Part shown: one piece after another, positions 5,467 to 5,730 of the stretch
Position numbering within the stretch: the first letter of the stretch is position 1
How the letters are laid out: the number at the start of each line of letters is the position of its first letter
Origin: Pseudomonadota bacterium
GTDB lineage: Bacteria > Pseudomonadota > Gammaproteobacteria > Xanthomonadales > Xanthomonadaceae
Assembly (NCBI GenBank): GCA_019348095.1
Contig: JAHWKC010000159.1
Location: forward strand, 1 to 5,730
DNA length: 5,730 nt
Direction of reading: 5' to 3'
The notes under the pieces: model-generated
The model's database searches: none
Told to the model about the DNA's origin: nothing
What the model saw: only the letters and a program-made list of their open reading frames with translations
Program-made: the position numbers and the translations under genes

Positions 5467-5616
5467 CTAAACCAGGTACGCGAACGCGAACAGGCCCAGC
5501 ATCGCAAACGCCAGCCCCAGCTTCAGTGCGGTGCCCAGCAGGATGCCGATCCAGGTGCCGAACCCGACCCGGGCGGCGCGGCTTCGCCATCGGCACAGCG
5601 GGCCGGCACGCGGCAT
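5467..5616 (-). pseudogene. C-terminal remnant of a DUF456 membrane protein gene
   Basis: The - strand frame ending with TAG at 5467-5469 encodes RAARVGFGTWIGILLGTALK followed by a hydrophobic stretch (LGLAFAMLGLFAFAYLV). This closely resembles the conserved C-terminus of DUF456 proteins, which are small integral membrane proteins of about 160 residues and unknown function. Homology-like sequence begins near 5585. Upstream of that the frame is unrelated Arg/Pro-rich sequence back to an ATG at 5614-5616, and a stop follows at 5638-5640. No other frame continues the gene, so this is truncation rather than a simple frameshift. A 49-residue product could be translated in principle, but no ribosome binding site is apparent. 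Confidence 0.6.
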
Positions 5617-5650
5617 CCCGCAGCGGCGCTGAGGAATTCACGCTTTATTG

Positions 5651-5671
5651 ATTGACACTCATTCTCATTCG
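5651..5671. promoter_or_regulatory. Fur-box-like sequence overlapping a possible + strand promoter
   Basis: The - strand reads GAATGAGAATGAGTGTCAAT. Aligned to the 19-bp Fur consensus GATAATGATAATCATTATC, the AATGAGAATGAGTGTC block gives about 12 of 19 matches. On the + strand TTGACA (5652-5657) is a perfect -35 hexamer. At 17-nt spacing it faces CGAAAT (5675-5680), only a partial -10. If real, it would drive an iron-repressed gene rightward beyond the window edge; no start codon or gene is visible in the last 50 nt. Confidence 0.4.
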
Positions 5672-5680
5672 TGGCGAAAT

Positions 5681-5730
5681 GAGCCCGCAGCCACCCCGGC
5701 TGCGTCCGCTCCGTCACGAACCGCCAAGAT
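5681..5730. other. Right window edge, no gene seen
   Basis: The last 50 nt have no assignable coding or structural feature. They may be the leader of a + strand gene that starts outside the window. Confidence 0.4.

Overview
The window is GC-rich throughout, with strong G/C bias at third codon positions. It carries a GTAG-headed REP-type repeat (TGTAGGAGCGACGTAAGTCGCGA-like). Together these suggest a gammaproteobacterium of the Xanthomonadaceae/Lysobacteraceae type (Lysobacter, Luteimonas or Stenotrophomonas relatives). That placement is an inference from repeat style and protein flavour, not a database match.

Layout. The left part (1-1668, + strand) is a two-component pair: the 3' part of a PAS sensor histidine kinase gene, open at the window edge, then a stand-alone CheY/Rcp1-like receiver 32 nt downstream. 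A non-coding convergent region follows (1669-1922). It contains two small GC hairpins, an unusually long 88-nt imperfect hairpin and a short CAACAG tandem repeat. The remaining genes lie on the - strand. In transcription order they are: a DUF456 C-terminal remnant (5467-5616), a GTAG-type inverted repeat pair, a membrane-anchored phospholipase D/cardiolipin-synthase-like enzyme (3995-5287), a patatin-like phospholipase joined in frame to the C-terminal half of a class I fructose-1,6-bisphosphatase (2778-3947), and a 2-oxoglutarate/Fe(II) dioxygenase (1923-2639). The right edge (5641-5680) has a Fur-box-like sequence overlapping a -35-like hexamer.

The main theme is that three coding units look cut and rejoined. 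(i) The kinase ORF begins inside a sigma-54 activator AAA+ domain and passes into a PAS domain that lacks its first strands, at a motif both families could share. (ii) The patatin ORF passes into FBPase at a peptide ([10 protein letters not shown]) that resembles both families at that point. (iii) A DUF456 gene keeps only its last ~35 residues. Such joins could come from deletions between short similar sequences, or from assembly misjoins. I cannot separate these from sequence alone, and raw-read support at about 197, 3290 and 5585 would decide.

How the genes may work together: kinase and receiver probably form one phosphorelay. The PLD-like and patatin-like genes are co-oriented, 47 nt apart, and could share a transcript for phospholipid synthesis or remodelling. 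I see no convincing logic for an FBPase half on a patatin, and I regard it as a probable deletion product unless homologous full-length fusions are found elsewhere. No tRNA, rRNA, CRISPR array or transposase gene is visible.
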